Assembly: GCA_047947185.1 (NCBI GenBank)
Contig: CP170502.1
Coordinates: forward strand, 1-64,000
Length of the DNA: 64,000 nt
Direction of reading: 5' to 3'
Source: JANQJA01 sp047947185
Lineage (GTDB): Bacteria > Pseudomonadota > Gammaproteobacteria > Pseudomonadales > Azotimanducaceae
Part shown: piece by piece, positions 16,926-26,175 of the stretch
Layout: each line of letters starts with the position of its first letter
Numbering within the stretch: the first letter of the stretch is position 1
Made by a program: the position numbers and the translations under genes
The notes under the pieces: generated by a model
Seen by the model: only the letters and a program-made list of their open reading frames with translations
What the model was told of the DNA's origin: nothing
Databases searched by the model: none

Positions 16926-17665
16926 ACAGATCTACCTGGTTGGGATTTGCTCTGTTGCTCCTGTTGCCGGTGCCCGCACTGGCCGAACAGGGGCTTGAAC
17001 TCTTTACGTCAACCGTTAATGAAAACGGGTCGCAAACCTGGAGCACCAGTATCCAGGTGCTGCTGGTGATGACGGTGCTTAGCCTGATTCCAGCCGGGCT
17101 TATCACCATGACCTCGTTTACACGAATTATTGTAGTACTTGCGATCCTGCGCCAGGCGCTGGGTACCGGCCAGACCCCGTCCAACCAGATCCTGCTGGGG
17201 CTGGCACTGTTCACGTCCCTGTTCATCATGATGCCGGTCCTTGAGCGGGCGTACGAGTCGGGTATCAAGCCGTTTATGGCAGCTGAGGTGTCATTCCAGG
17301 AAGCGGCCAGTCTGGCCAGTGATCCCTTTCGTGAGTTTATGCTGAACCAGACGCGAGAATCTGAGCTCAAGATGTTTACCGAGCTGTCAGGGTTGAATGG
17401 TTATGCCTCTGTCGATGAAATTCCGCTGCGGGTGCTGTTGCCTTCTTTTGTCACCAGTGAGCTCAAGACCGCCTTCCAGATTGGTTTCCTGGTTTTTCTG
17501 CCGTTTCTGGTGATTGATCTGGTTGTCGCGAGTGTCCTGATGTCCATGGGCATGATGATGCTCTCGCCCATGCTGATCTCGCTGCCCTTCAAGATCATGC
17601 TGTTTGTGCTGGTGGATGGCTGGTCTCTGGTGCTGGGTACCCTGACGGCCAGCTTCTATCTGTGA
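16922..17665 (+). CDS. fliP: Flagellar export gate protein FliP
   Basis: Core subunit of the FliP5-FliQ4-FliR1 export gate. An N-terminal signal peptide (LLLLLPVPALA), as usual for FliP, is followed by four membrane helices. The family signatures are LIPAGLITMTSFTRIIVVLA and MMMLSPMLISLPFKIMLFVL. GTG start at 16922 within the fliO end. 247 residues, normal. Confidence 0.97.
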   Translation: MNRSTWLGFALLLLLPVPALAEQGLELFTSTVNENGSQTWSTSIQVLLVMTVLSLIPAGLITMTSFTRIIVVLAILRQALGTGQTPSNQILLGLALFTSLFIMMPVLERAYESGIKPFMAAEVSFQEAASLASDPFREFMLNQTRESELKMFTELSGLNGYASVDEIPLRVLLPSFVTSELKTAFQIGFLVFLPFLVIDLVVASVLMSMGMMMLSPMLISLPFKIMLFVLVDGWSLVLGTLTASFYL

Positions 17666-17675
17666 GGTCAAACTG

Positions 17676-17951
17676 ATGAGCCCGGAAATGGTTGTGGAAC
17701 TTGGACAGGAAGTCCTCTGGATCACCTCGCTGCTGGCAGCACCACTGCTGCTGTCTGCATTGGGTGTCGGGTTGCTGATTGGTATTGTGCAAGCGGCTAC
17801 CCAGATCCAGGAGATGACACTCAGCTTTATTCCCAAGCTGATAGCCATGGTGTTGGCGCTGTTTCTCGCCGGGCACTGGATGCTGCAGTTGCTGACAGAC
17901 TTCACGGTGAGATTGTTTCAGAATATACCCCACCTGATTGGTATGAGCTGA
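17676..17951 (+). CDS. fliQ: Flagellar export gate protein FliQ
   Basis: Small gate subunit wrapping around the FliP/FliR core. 91 residues, two membrane helices (SLLAAPLLLSALGVGLLIGI and IPKLIAMVLALFLAGHWML) with the conserved GIVQAATQIQEMTLSFIPK between them. The stop codon shares a base with the fliR start. Confidence 0.97.
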   Translation: MSPEMVVELGQEVLWITSLLAAPLLLSALGVGLLIGIVQAATQIQEMTLSFIPKLIAMVLALFLAGHWMLQLLTDFTVRLFQNIPHLIGMS

Positions 17952-18724
17952 TGGTCAGTTTTGACCCTGCCTCGCTCATGAATCTGCTCGCGGCAGTATT
18001 CTGGCCTTTCCTGCGTATCGGCGCGATGTTTATGGCAGCGCCGATTTTCGGTTCAGCTTCGGTACCCGTCAGGATACGTGTCCTGCTCGCGCTGCTGCTC
18101 GCATGGGTGGTAACACCCCTCGTGCCTGCCATGCCATCAGTGGATCCCTTCTCGGCCACGGGGATACTCGTTTCATTGCAGCAGATAGCCATAGGCCTCG
18201 CCATGGGATTCCTGTTGCAGTTGGCCTTCAGTGCAACCGTGCTTGCGGGCCAGACGATTGCCATGACCATGGGGCTCGGTTTTGCGTCCATGGTTGATCC
18301 GGAAAGCGGCATCCAGGTGCCTGTCATCAGCCAGTTTCTCACAATCATGACAACGCTGCTCTTCCTCGGGCTTGATGGGCATCTCCTGATCATTATCAGC
18401 CTCGTGGAGAGTTTTCGTTCATTACCCGTTGCGGTCACGCTGTTTTCACCAGACCTGCTCATGAATCTGGTGACGTTTGCGGGTCACGTCTTCTTGATGG
18501 CGCTGGTCATCGCGCTCCCGGTGGTAATTGCAGTGCTGATTGTCAACCTCTCACTGGGGGTTGTCACCCGCGCAGCCCCGCAGTTGAACATTTTTGCGGT
18601 AGGTTTCCCGGTGACGATCCTGGTTGGGCTGTTTGTGATGTTTCTGTCCCTTGGTGTCATGCAAACCGGTGTGCTGCAGCTTTTTGACGACACCTTTGAA
18701 CTGCTTGCGGCAATGGTAGGTTAG
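17951..18724 (+). CDS. fliR: Flagellar export gate protein FliR
   Basis: Single-copy gate subunit. 257 residues with several membrane helices; family features include FWPFLRIGAMFMAAPIFGS near the N-terminus, the central FSATVLAGQTIAMTMGLGFA and RAAPQLNIFAVGFPVTILVG in the C-terminal half. ATG 17951 overlaps the fliQ stop; six bases separate it from flhB. Confidence 0.97.
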   Translation: MVSFDPASLMNLLAAVFWPFLRIGAMFMAAPIFGSASVPVRIRVLLALLLAWVVTPLVPAMPSVDPFSATGILVSLQQIAIGLAMGFLLQLAFSATVLAGQTIAMTMGLGFASMVDPESGIQVPVISQFLTIMTTLLFLGLDGHLLIIISLVESFRSLPVAVTLFSPDLLMNLVTFAGHVFLMALVIALPVVIAVLIVNLSLGVVTRAAPQLNIFAVGFPVTILVGLFVMFLSLGVMQTGVLQLFDDTFELLAAMVG

Positions 18725-18730
18725 GCGGAC

Positions 18731-19882
18731 ATGGCTGAAGAAAGTCTGCAGGACAAGACAGAACAACCCACGGAAAAACGGCGCCAGGACTCCCGCGAGA
18801 AAGGAGAAGTTGCCCGATCGAGAGAGCTTGGTACCGTTGTTTCAATCCTGTTCGCTGCCGGAGGCTGTTTTATCTTTGGTGGCGGTATTCTCACCTCATT
18901 ACAGGAAGGCATGGCCCGTGGCCTCAGCTTTGATCCAAAGTTGCTGACCCGGGAATCCGGCATTGTGATTGTGATGACCGACGCCATCACTGGCGCGCTC
19001 ATCGCCATTCTGCCCCTGTTGGCGACCACCGTGGTAGCCGCCCTGATTGGTCCCGCCCTGATGGGTGGACTGGTCTTCAGCGGCGAAGCCCTGATCCCCA
19101 AGCCGGAGAAGCTGGACCCCATCAAGGGGCTTGGTCGCGTGTTTTCCAGCAACGGTTTGATGGAACTGGTCAAGGCGCTGGCAAAATTCCTGCTGGTTGC
19201 CTTTGCAGCCTATCTGTTTTTTGGCGCGGTGATCATGGACATACTGGGGCTGGGTCTGGAAGCGCCAGCCAACGCTATGAAACACGGTGGCATGCTGATG
19301 CTCTGGTGCTTTTTCCTGCTTGGTGTGGCGCTGGTGGTGGTCGCCCTGGTCGATGTGCCATTCCAGCTCTGGCAGCACACTGAAAAACTGAAGATGACGC
19401 GCCAGGAAGTCAGGGACGAGATGAAAGAAACGGAAGGTCGACCCGAGGTCAAGAGCCGACTCCGTGCGCTGCAACAGGAGGCGTCGAGACGGCGCATGAT
19501 GGAAGACGTGAAACAGGCTGATGTGCTGGTGCGAAACCCGACACACTTTGCTGTTGCACTCAAATACAACGACAGTATGGCGGCGCCCACTGTGGTGGCC
19601 AAGGGCCGTGACCTGCTTGCACTCCGCCTCATCGAAATCGCCGAGCAGCACGACGTTGTTGTGCTGTCAGCGCCGCCCCTGGCGCGTGCGCTTTATGCCA
19701 ATGCCGATGTGGGCCAGGAGATTCCGGCGCGCCTTTACGTGGCGGTGGCACAGGTGCTTGCCTGGGTCTACCAGCTGCGACGTTATCCCGCCGAGGTTGA
19801 TGAAGCGCCTTTGCCGCCGACAGACATTGCCGTTCCACCCGACCTTCTGGTTCCACCCGACCTTCTGGATGATCCAAGATGA
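18731..19882 (+). CDS. flhB: Flagellar export switch protein FlhB
   Basis: Membrane protein that switches export from rod/hook to filament substrates after self-cleavage. The N-terminus (DKTEQPTEKRRQDSREKGEV) is typical, four membrane helices follow, and the autocleavage site NPTH is present in ADVLVRNPTHFAVALKY (~residue 267). The tail carries a small direct repeat, VPPDLL twice. 383 residues. It overlaps flhA by four bases. Confidence 0.97.
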   Translation: MAEESLQDKTEQPTEKRRQDSREKGEVARSRELGTVVSILFAAGGCFIFGGGILTSLQEGMARGLSFDPKLLTRESGIVIVMTDAITGALIAILPLLATTVVAALIGPALMGGLVFSGEALIPKPEKLDPIKGLGRVFSSNGLMELVKALAKFLLVAFAAYLFFGAVIMDILGLGLEAPANAMKHGGMLMLWCFFLLGVALVVVALVDVPFQLWQHTEKLKMTRQEVRDEMKETEGRPEVKSRLRALQQEASRRRMMEDVKQADVLVRNPTHFAVALKYNDSMAAPTVVAKGRDLLALRLIEIAEQHDVVVLSAPPLARALYANADVGQEIPARLYVAVAQVLAWVYQLRRYPAEVDEAPLPPTDIAVPPDLLVPPDLLDDPR

Positions 19883-21954
19883 CGACACAAACACTTGGTC
19901 TGGGCCGCCTGGCGTCGCTGCCCCTGTTTGGTATTGGCACACCCATTTTGCTGTTGGTCATGCTTGGCCTCATGATCCTGCCCTTGCCCGGTTTCGCCCT
20001 TGATATCTTCTTTACCTTCAATATTGCGCTGGCATTACTTGTCCTGCTGGCCAGCGTATACACGCTCCGCCCCCTGGAGTTTGCGGTTTTTCCGACAGTC
20101 CTGCTGATTGCAACCCTGCTGCGGCTGGCACTGAACGTTGCATCTACCCGTGTGGTTCTGCTGCGCGGTCACGAGGGAACGGATGCCGCGGGTGAAGTGA
20201 TTGAGGCGTTTGGTGATTTTGTCATTGGTGGCAACTACGCCGTTGGCCTGGTTGTATTTATCATCCTGGTCATCATCAACTTTGTGGTGGTCACCAAAGG
20301 TGCCGGTCGTGTATCGGAGGTAACCGCACGATTTACGCTGGACGCGATGCCCGGCAAACAGATGGCGATTGATGCAGATTTGAATGCAGGCTCCCTGACC
20401 CAGGAACAGGCACGTAAACGCCGGGAGGAAGTCGGACGGGAAGCTGACTTTTATGGTGCCATGGATGGTGCAAGCAAATTTGTCCGGGGTGATGCAATCG
20501 CGGGTATCCTGATTCTGCTGATCAATGTGATTGGTGGTTTTACCATCGGGATTGTCTATCACGATCTCTCAGCCAATCAGGCTGCTGAGAATTATGTGCT
20601 GTTGACGATAGGTGATGGGCTGGTTGCACAGGTTCCGTCACTGTTGCTGTCAGCCGCTACCGCTATTCTGGTAACCCGGGTTTCGGACTCACAGGATATT
20701 GGCCAGCAGATTTTTGGCCAGTTGTTCAACAGCCCGAGAGGGCTGACGGTTGCCGGTGGTGTACTGCTGATTCTGGGCGTTATTCCCGGTATGCCTAACC
20801 TGGTGTTCCTCGCACTCGCCGCTGTGATGTTTGGTGGTGCCTGGTATCTTTCCGGGCGGGCGCCAGACCAGCAGTTGGCAGACGAGGAGGCGGCGAGTGA
20901 GATCAAACCGGAGCAAGACGTTGAGTTGAGCTGGCAGGACGTACCCTCGGTTGACATCATCGGGCTGCAGGTGGGTTATCGACTGATCAGCATGGTGGAC
21001 CAGCAGCAGGACGGTGAACTGCTGGGCAGGATCAAGGGTGTCAGGAAAAAACTGTCCCAGGAGATTGGGTTCCTGATCCAGCCAGTGCATATCAAGGATA
21101 ATCTTGATCTGGATCCCAATGCCTACCGAATCCTGTTTCAGGATGTGCCGGTGGGTGAGGGTAAGGTCTACCCGGGCAAGTTTCTTGCGATCAACCCGGG
21201 CCAGGCCCTGGGAGAACTGAACGGTATCAAGACTATTGACCCGGCGTTTGGCCTCGATGCCATCTGGATCGAGGGTCAGGATCGGGACAATGCCCAGGCG
21301 TTGGGGTACACCGTCGTTGATGCAAGTACCGTTATTGCAACCCAGTTCTCCGAGCTTCTGAAGGCTCATGCCAACGAATTGTTGGGTCATGATGAAGTTC
21401 AGCACCTGCTGGATATGCTGGCTGAATCAGCACCCAGGCTGGTCGAGAATCTCGTGCCCAAGACACTTTCCCTGGGTGTTGTGTTGAAGGTGATGCAGAA
21501 CCTGCTGGAAGAAAAAATCCCCATCCGTGATGTTCGCAGTATCGCCGAGGCTTTGGCGGAACACGCGCCGAAGAGTCAAGATCCCGACACCCTGACGGCC
21601 CAGGTGAGGGTGTCGCTCAGCCGCATCATCTACCAGAACATCAATGGAATGGAACCGGAACTGTCAATTATCGCGCTTGAGCCAAAACTGGAACAGATCT
21701 TGCTCCAGACTATGGCAGGCACAGGTTCGGAAGCTTTGGAGCCCCAGTTGGTGGAGAAAATGATGAGACAACTCAGTGATGCCGTCAGTCAGGTTGAAGC
21801 CACGGGTAAACCAGCTGTCCTGCTCGTCAGCGGCAGGATCAGGTTGTGGTTGTCGAGGCTGATCCGTGCGAGTCACTCGTCCGTCCATGTGCTTGCCTAC
21901 GAGGAAATGCCAGGCATGAAGAAAGTCAACGTTGCAACGACGATCGGGGGTTAA
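19879..21954 (+). CDS. flhA: Flagellar export gate protein FlhA
   Basis: Largest export-gate component, forming a nonameric ring that docks chaperone-substrate complexes. The N-terminal half has about eight membrane helices; the family FHIPEP-type loop is seen as GRVSEVTARFTLDAMPGKQM, then MAIDADLNAGSLTQEQARKR. The C-terminal cytoplasmic domain begins after about residue 340. 691 residues, normal. ATG 19879 lies in the flhB end. Confidence 0.97.
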   Translation: MTTQTLGLGRLASLPLFGIGTPILLLVMLGLMILPLPGFALDIFFTFNIALALLVLLASVYTLRPLEFAVFPTVLLIATLLRLALNVASTRVVLLRGHEGTDAAGEVIEAFGDFVIGGNYAVGLVVFIILVIINFVVVTKGAGRVSEVTARFTLDAMPGKQMAIDADLNAGSLTQEQARKRREEVGREADFYGAMDGASKFVRGDAIAGILILLINVIGGFTIGIVYHDLSANQAAENYVLLTIGDGLVAQVPSLLLSAATAILVTRVSDSQDIGQQIFGQLFNSPRGLTVAGGVLLILGVIPGMPNLVFLALAAVMFGGAWYLSGRAPDQQLADEEAASEIKPEQDVELSWQDVPSVDIIGLQVGYRLISMVDQQQDGELLGRIKGVRKKLSQEIGFLIQPVHIKDNLDLDPNAYRILFQDVPVGEGKVYPGKFLAINPGQALGELNGIKTIDPAFGLDAIWIEGQDRDNAQALGYTVVDASTVIATQFSELLKAHANELLGHDEVQHLLDMLAESAPRLVENLVPKTLSLGVVLKVMQNLLEEKIPIRDVRSIAEALAEHAPKSQDPDTLTAQVRVSLSRIIYQNINGMEPELSIIALEPKLEQILLQTMAGTGSEALEPQLVEKMMRQLSDAVSQVEATGKPAVLLVSGRIRLWLSRLIRASHSSVHVLAYEEMPGMKKVNVATTIGG

Positions 21955-21961
21955 TGAGCAT

Positions 21962-23080
21962 ATGAGAATTGAACGCTTTTCCGCAGACGACATGAGCCAC
22001 GCCATGCGAGGTGTGCGGGCCTCGCTGGGGGCAGACGCGGTGATCCTTTCCAATCACCGGGTCGGAGATAAAGTCGAGATTCTGGCAGCGGTTGATTATG
22101 ACGAATCGTTGCTTGGGGGCATGGGTGCCGTAAAAGGGCCAGTGGAGCGAACGCCGGTTGTCGCATTGGGAACCCTTGAACTGCAAAATGAACTCAAGGC
22201 GCTCAAGACGTCCCTGGAGGAGGAAATCGGGCGTCTGCGCCAGGGCCGCGCAGTCTTGACTGAAGCAGAAACGCCGCATGGGGTTGTCGGTCGGCGACTC
22301 GAATCGCTGGGTTTCGCATCTGACGTTGTCGCGGCGGTGCTGCGCCGTCTGCCGGATGACATGGGTCGCGTGCCATCTTTCGGTGAGAGTCTGAAACTGC
22401 TCGGCGGCCTGCTTCGCCCCCGTACTGACGATCTGTTGGAAACCGGTGGGGTGGTTGCGCTGCTGGGTGCTACAGGTGTTGGCAAAACAACCACGGCCGC
22501 AAAGCTGGCTGCCCAGTTTGCGTTTCGACACGGCAAGGAAGAAGTGGCGCTTGTCACAACCGACTCCTTTCGGGTTGGTGGCCATGAACAGCTGCGCGCA
22601 TATGCCAGGGTGCTGGGTGTGCCGCTGGAGATTGCCAGCAATGCGACGGAATTGTCCTCCAGGCTGCGCCATCTTCGAAAGCGCAAGCTGGTGATTGTTG
22701 ACACGGCAGGAATGGGCCAGAGAGATGTTCAACTCGCCAGGCAGCTACAGACCATTGTGGGTGGCGCGTCAGGGATCAAAGGTTACCTGGTGCTGTCCTG
22801 TACCAGCCAGGCGGGTATTGTGCAGGAGATTACCAGGGCTTTCAGCAAGGTGCCGTTGCACTCGGCCATCATTACCAAAACAGATGAGGCGCTAAGCCTG
22901 GGCCCCGTGCTGTCGGGGGTCATTCGGGCAAGACTGCCGGTTGCCTACCTGTGTAATGGCCAGGGTGTGCCGGAAGACATAGAGAGCGCCTCGCGCCAGT
23001 CACTGCTGGCACTGTGTCGTGATATGGCAAGTGCATCGAGGCCAACTGGCGCCATGCGGAGGGTCGCAGGTGAATTCTGA
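21962..23080 (+). CDS. flhF: Flagellar placement GTPase FlhF
   Basis: SRP-family GTPase that recruits the first flagellar components to the cell pole. The N-terminus (MRIERFSADDMSHAMRGVRA, LGADAVILSNHRV) is FlhF-specific. The G domain has G1 LLGATGVGKTTTAAKLA (~residue 165), TTDSFRVGGHEQLRAYA and VDTAGMGQRD. ATG 21962 gives 372 residues; an earlier in-frame start would lie inside flhA. It overlaps fleN by 11 bases. Its presence predicts polar flagellation. Confidence 0.96.
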   Translation: MRIERFSADDMSHAMRGVRASLGADAVILSNHRVGDKVEILAAVDYDESLLGGMGAVKGPVERTPVVALGTLELQNELKALKTSLEEEIGRLRQGRAVLTEAETPHGVVGRRLESLGFASDVVAAVLRRLPDDMGRVPSFGESLKLLGGLLRPRTDDLLETGGVVALLGATGVGKTTTAAKLAAQFAFRHGKEEVALVTTDSFRVGGHEQLRAYARVLGVPLEIASNATELSSRLRHLRKRKLVIVDTAGMGQRDVQLARQLQTIVGGASGIKGYLVLSCTSQAGIVQEITRAFSKVPLHSAIITKTDEALSLGPVLSGVIRARLPVAYLCNGQGVPEDIESASRQSLLALCRDMASASRPTGAMRRVAGEF

Positions 23081-23903
23081 ACAAGCCTGTGGTGGCGTGG
23101 TGACAATCGCCGTGTGTAGTGGCAAAGGCGGTGTTGGTAAAACCAATGTATCGGTCAACCTCGCATCTGCCCTGGGCAGTCAGGGCAAACGCGTACTGCT
23201 GATGGATGCCGATCTTGGACTGGGCAATGTGGACCTGTTGCTCGGGCTGCGGTCTAACCAGACGCTGCTGGATGTCGTTGAGGGTAATGCAACGCTGATG
23301 GATATCGTTATCGACGGGCCTCCCGGGGTAAAAATTGTTCCGGCACCTTCCGGCTCGGGTCGTATGGCATCTCTGTCAAGCCTGGACCATGCCAGCCTGG
23401 TTCGTGCTTTTGGCGAACTGCCGCTTGATCCTGAATTCCTGATTGTTGACGTCGCTGCGGGTGTGGGTGCTGATGTGATTGCGTTCTGCAGCGCGGTGCA
23501 ACACGTGGTTGTGGTGGCCTGTGATGAACCAGCATCACTGGCTGATGCCTATGGACTGATCAAGGTTGCGAATCGTGCTGGTGTGAAACGGGTGTATCTC
23601 CTCGCCAACATGATGCGGAGCGAAAAACAGGCTTACGGACTGTACCAGAAGCTGCTGACCGCAACGGACAGGTTCCTTTCCGTGTCGGTGGTTTACCTGG
23701 GCATGATTCCCCAGGACGAGAGCCTCCGGCGCGCGGTCCAGCACCAATGGGCTGTTGTGCATCGCTATCCCGCCAGCAAGAGTGCACGGGCGTTTCATGA
23801 AGTGGCCTCGCGACTGCAGTCACTGGCACCGCCGGTGGCCGCACATGGGCGCCTCGAGTTTTTTATGGAAAAAATGTTCAATCAGCAAGGGATGGCAAGG
23901 TGA
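23070..23903 (+). CDS. fleN: Flagellar number regulator FleN/FlhG (MinD-like ATPase)
   Basis: MinD/ParA-type ATPase that limits flagellar number; in Pseudomonas it antagonises FleQ directly. The deviant Walker A is SGKGGVGKTNVSVNLASALG, with the DADLGLGNVDLLLGL signature next. A membrane-targeting helix can be expected at the end (LEFFMEKMFNQQGMAR). GTG 23070 gives 277 residues, close to P. aeruginosa FleN, and starts at the right place before the P-loop. It overlaps flhF and abuts fliA. Confidence 0.95.
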   Translation: MNSEQACGGVVTIAVCSGKGGVGKTNVSVNLASALGSQGKRVLLMDADLGLGNVDLLLGLRSNQTLLDVVEGNATLMDIVIDGPPGVKIVPAPSGSGRMASLSSLDHASLVRAFGELPLDPEFLIVDVAAGVGADVIAFCSAVQHVVVVACDEPASLADAYGLIKVANRAGVKRVYLLANMMRSEKQAYGLYQKLLTATDRFLSVSVVYLGMIPQDESLRRAVQHQWAVVHRYPASKSARAFHEVASRLQSLAPPVAAHGRLEFFMEKMFNQQGMAR

Positions 23904-24616
23904 TGACAATTCCCTCCAGAAATGCCTACGCGGCCGAAAATGCTGCACTGGAAGAACAGCGGGTACTTGAGCAGTTGCCGCTGGTCAAGCGAATAGCGCT
24001 GCACCTGTTTGGCTCCATGCCCTCCGGTATCGAGATGGATGACCTGGTGCAGGCTGGCATGCTTGGACTGCTGGCTGCGGCCCGCGACTATTCTCCGGAT
24101 CATGGCGCTGCCTTCTCAACCTATGCGGGAATCAGGATTCGTGGCGCTATTCTGGATGAGGTACGCCAGCTTAATTTCGCTCCCAGATCGGTACAGAAAA
24201 AAGCACAGATGCTGTCCAGGGCGGAACGTACGGTGACGGCTCGTCTCGGCAATACCGCAACAGACAGTGACATGGCGGCTGAACTCAATGTGCCACTCGG
24301 TGAGTATCACGATATGGTTCGCGATGTGGCCTTCGGTCAGCTGGTGCATATGGATGATGATGCCCAGGACCTGTTTGAATCCGACAGCGACCCTGCCGGC
24401 AGTGTTGAAGCGCAGGATACAAGGCAGGCTATTGCTGACTGTATCAACGAGTTGCCCGAACGCGAAAAGCTGTTTATGGCGCTGTACTACCAGGAAGAGC
24501 TGAACCTGAAGGAGATTGGTGAAGTGCTTGGGGTCAGTGAATCGCGCGCCTGCCAGATTCATGGTCAGGCCCTCTCCACCTTGCGTCGCAAGATGCACCA
24601 GCAGGTTACGGCTTAA
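23903..24616 (+). CDS. fliA: Flagellar sigma factor FliA (sigma-28)
   Basis: Sigma-28 directs late flagellar transcription, including fliC. Region 2 is clear (LVKRIALHLFGSMPSGIEMD, then GAAFSTYAGIRIRGAILDEV), as is region 4 (LPEREKLFMALYYQEELNLK and IGEVLGVSESRACQIHGQAL). ATG 23903 shares a base with the fleN stop; GTG 23900 is an alternative. 237 residues. A matching sigma-28 promoter lies at 26301..26327. No chemotaxis genes follow, unlike in Pseudomonas. Confidence 0.96.
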   Translation: MTIPSRNAYAAENAALEEQRVLEQLPLVKRIALHLFGSMPSGIEMDDLVQAGMLGLLAAARDYSPDHGAAFSTYAGIRIRGAILDEVRQLNFAPRSVQKKAQMLSRAERTVTARLGNTATDSDMAAELNVPLGEYHDMVRDVAFGQLVHMDDDAQDLFESDSDPAGSVEAQDTRQAIADCINELPEREKLFMALYYQEELNLKEIGEVLGVSESRACQIHGQALSTLRRKMHQQVTA

Positions 24617-24765
24617 CCTGCTCGACTGTTGCGGCGTAGCCGCGGCACACTTTGTCGTTTTGACAGGAGCGGTCTTGGCCAGGGCACGCTTTGTCATTTC
24701 GACTGGAGCGGCGCTAGTCGCAGCACACCTTGTCATTTTGGAGCGGCGTTAGTCGCAGCACACCT

Positions 24766-24868
24766 TGTCGTTTCGACGGGAGCGGCGTAGCCGCGGAATG
24801 GAGAAACCTCGGGCCTGTGGAAAGCGAGATCCCTCCACTACGGCCCTGCGGGCCTCCGGTCGGGATGA
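24766..24868. repeat. Palindromic element, copy 1
   Basis: Interrupted inverted repeat of 103 bp. The left arm begins GTCGTTTCGACGGGAGCGGC and reaches GGAGAAACCTCG; the right arm reads CGAGATCCCTCCACTACGG and ends CGGTCGGGATGAC, roughly the complement of the left arm. Confidence 0.85.
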
Positions 24869-25201
24869 CGGGGTCGGGCCCCTGCGGGCCTCCGGTCGGG
24901 ACGGGGTCGGGCCCCTGCGGGCCTCAGGTCGGGATGACGGGGTCGGGCCCCTGCGGGCCTCCGGTCGGGATGACGGGGGCGGGCCCTGCGGGCCTCCGGT
25001 CGGGATGACAGGGTCGGGCCCTGCGGGCCTTCGGTCGGGATGACGGGGTCGGGCCCTGCGGGCCTTCGGCCTGGCCGACGGGTTGGTCGTTATGACCGGA
25101 GCAGCGTTAGCCGCGGCACACTTTGTCGTTTTGACAGGAGCGGTATTGGCCAGGGCACACTTTGTCATTTCGACTGGAGCGGCGCTAGTCGCAGCACACC
25201 T

Positions 25202-25305
25202 TGTCGTTTCGACTGGAGCGGCGTTAGTCGCGGAATGGAGAAACCTCGGGCCAGTGGAAAGCGAGATCCCTCCGCTACGGCCCTGCGGGCCTCCGGTCGG
25301 GATGA
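25202..25305. repeat. Palindromic element, copy 2
   Basis: Second copy (104 bp) of the same interrupted palindrome, with a few substitutions (GTTAGTCGCGG in the left arm, CTCCGCTACGG in the right arm). Confidence 0.85.
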
Positions 25306-25498
25306 CGGGGTCGGGTCCTGCGGGCCTTCGGTCGGGATGACGGGGTCGGCCCCTGCGGGCCTTCGGCCTGGCCGACGGGTTGGTCGTTATGACCGGAGCA
25401 GCGTTAGCCGCGGCACACTTTGTCGTTTTGACAGGAGCGGTCTTGGCCAGGGCACACTTTGTCATTTCGACTGGAGCGGCGCTAGTCGCAGCACACCT

Positions 25499-25601
25499 TG
25501 TCGTTTCGACTGGAGCGGCGTAGCCGCGGAATGGAGAAACCTCGGGCCTGGGGAAAGCGAGATCCCTCCACTACGGCCCTGCGGGCCTCCGGTCGGGATG
25601 A
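25499..25601. repeat. Palindromic element, copy 3
   Basis: Third copy (103 bp), followed by four more right half-units carrying GGGGTAGGGC linkers instead of GGGGTCGGGC, which suggests a separate local expansion. Confidence 0.85.
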
Positions 25602-25777
25602 CAGGGTCGGGCCCTGCGGGCCTCCGGTCGGGATGACGGGGTAGGGCTTCTGCGGGCCTCCGGTCGGGATGACGGGGTAGGGCCTCTGCGGGCCTCCGGT
25701 CGGGATGACGGGGTAGGGCCCTGCGGGCCTCCGGTCGGGATGACGGGGCGGGCACCTGCAGGCAGAAGCGGGGTGGA

Positions 25778-26137
25778 TTACCGCAGAACTTCCCGCAGTG
25801 GATCAATCGCTACGCCCAGTATCGCCTCAATGAGTTCAAGTTCGTCCGCCTCAAAGGGATTGCCGCGATAGAAGGTCAGTTCCCCAAGAAAGTCCTGGTT
25901 GAAAAACAGGGAATAGTTGCACTGGTGTACAGCGGTGACACCCACGACATGCCGCATATTGCTACCCACAAACTGCATGCCATCTGAACACAGCCAGGAC
26001 TGTGTCTCAAAGTAGAGGGTGTCGAGCAGACTCTCAACGCTCCCTGCTGCTTTCAGCATGTGCCTGAAGTCGTCATAAAAGGCGACCAGCGCCTGCGGAC
26101 TGCTGTTGGTTGTAACGGTATCTATGGTCATTCCCAT
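25778..26137 (-). CDS. Small GAF-like protein of unknown function
   Basis: 119 residues, transcribed against the flagellar genes, between the repeat cluster and the second fliC. The C-terminal part (FNQDFLGELTFYRGNPFEAD, then ELELIEAILGVAIDPLREVL) looks like the last strand and helix of a GAF domain; the N-terminal helix FYDDFRHMLKAAGSVESLLD also fits. The domain is short, so it may be a half-GAF fold. No signal peptide or membrane segment. ATG 26137 or 26131. A sigma-54-like promoter lies 40-54 bases upstream, so co-regulation with the flagellum is possible. I do not recognise a named family. Confidence 0.7.
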   Translation of the reverse strand: MGMTIDTVTTNSSPQALVAFYDDFRHMLKAAGSVESLLDTLYFETQSWLCSDGMQFVGSNMRHVVGVTAVHQCNYSLFFNQDFLGELTFYRGNPFEADELELIEAILGVAIDPLREVLR

Positions 26138-26175
26138 GACGTCTGTCCCAGGTTAATGATTTACGGCTCAATTAC

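Larger units (their letters stand above)
24627..25755. repeat. Nested GC-rich repeat cluster between fliA and the small reverse gene
   Basis: About 1.1 kb with no credible gene, made of three modules (about 24627-25080, 25081-25377, 25378-25755). Modules 2 and 3 repeat with a period of 297 bases. Each contains several copies of a left half-unit (CTTTGTCATTTCGACTGGAG and variants), one about 103-bp interrupted palindrome, then a tandem run of right half-units of about 35 bp (CTGCGGGCCTCCGGTCGGGA followed by TGAC). There are 15 right units in all: 7, 3 and 5. The unit resembles palindromic REP/MITE-like intergenic elements seen in many bacterial genomes; that both arms have been amplified is what the sequence shows. 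Confidence 0.9.

Noticed and set aside
19744..19765. Sigma-54-like site TGGCAC..TTGC in flhB, and a similar one near 20128
   Set aside because: GG to GC spacing is 11, which sigma-54 promoters do not tolerate, and both lie inside coding sequence of a continuous operon.
24749..25636. Long open frames on both strands across the repeat cluster (up to 238 codons)
   Set aside because: They translate the GC-rich repeat units into repeated Gly/Pro/Arg-rich strings, have no ribosome sites and no domain, and the same stretch is open in several frames.
24845..25745. CRISPR-like array in the repeat cluster
   Set aside because: Units are adjacent with near-identical short linkers (GGGGTCGGGC and variants), there are no unique spacers, no cas genes, and the unit is one arm of a palindromic element.
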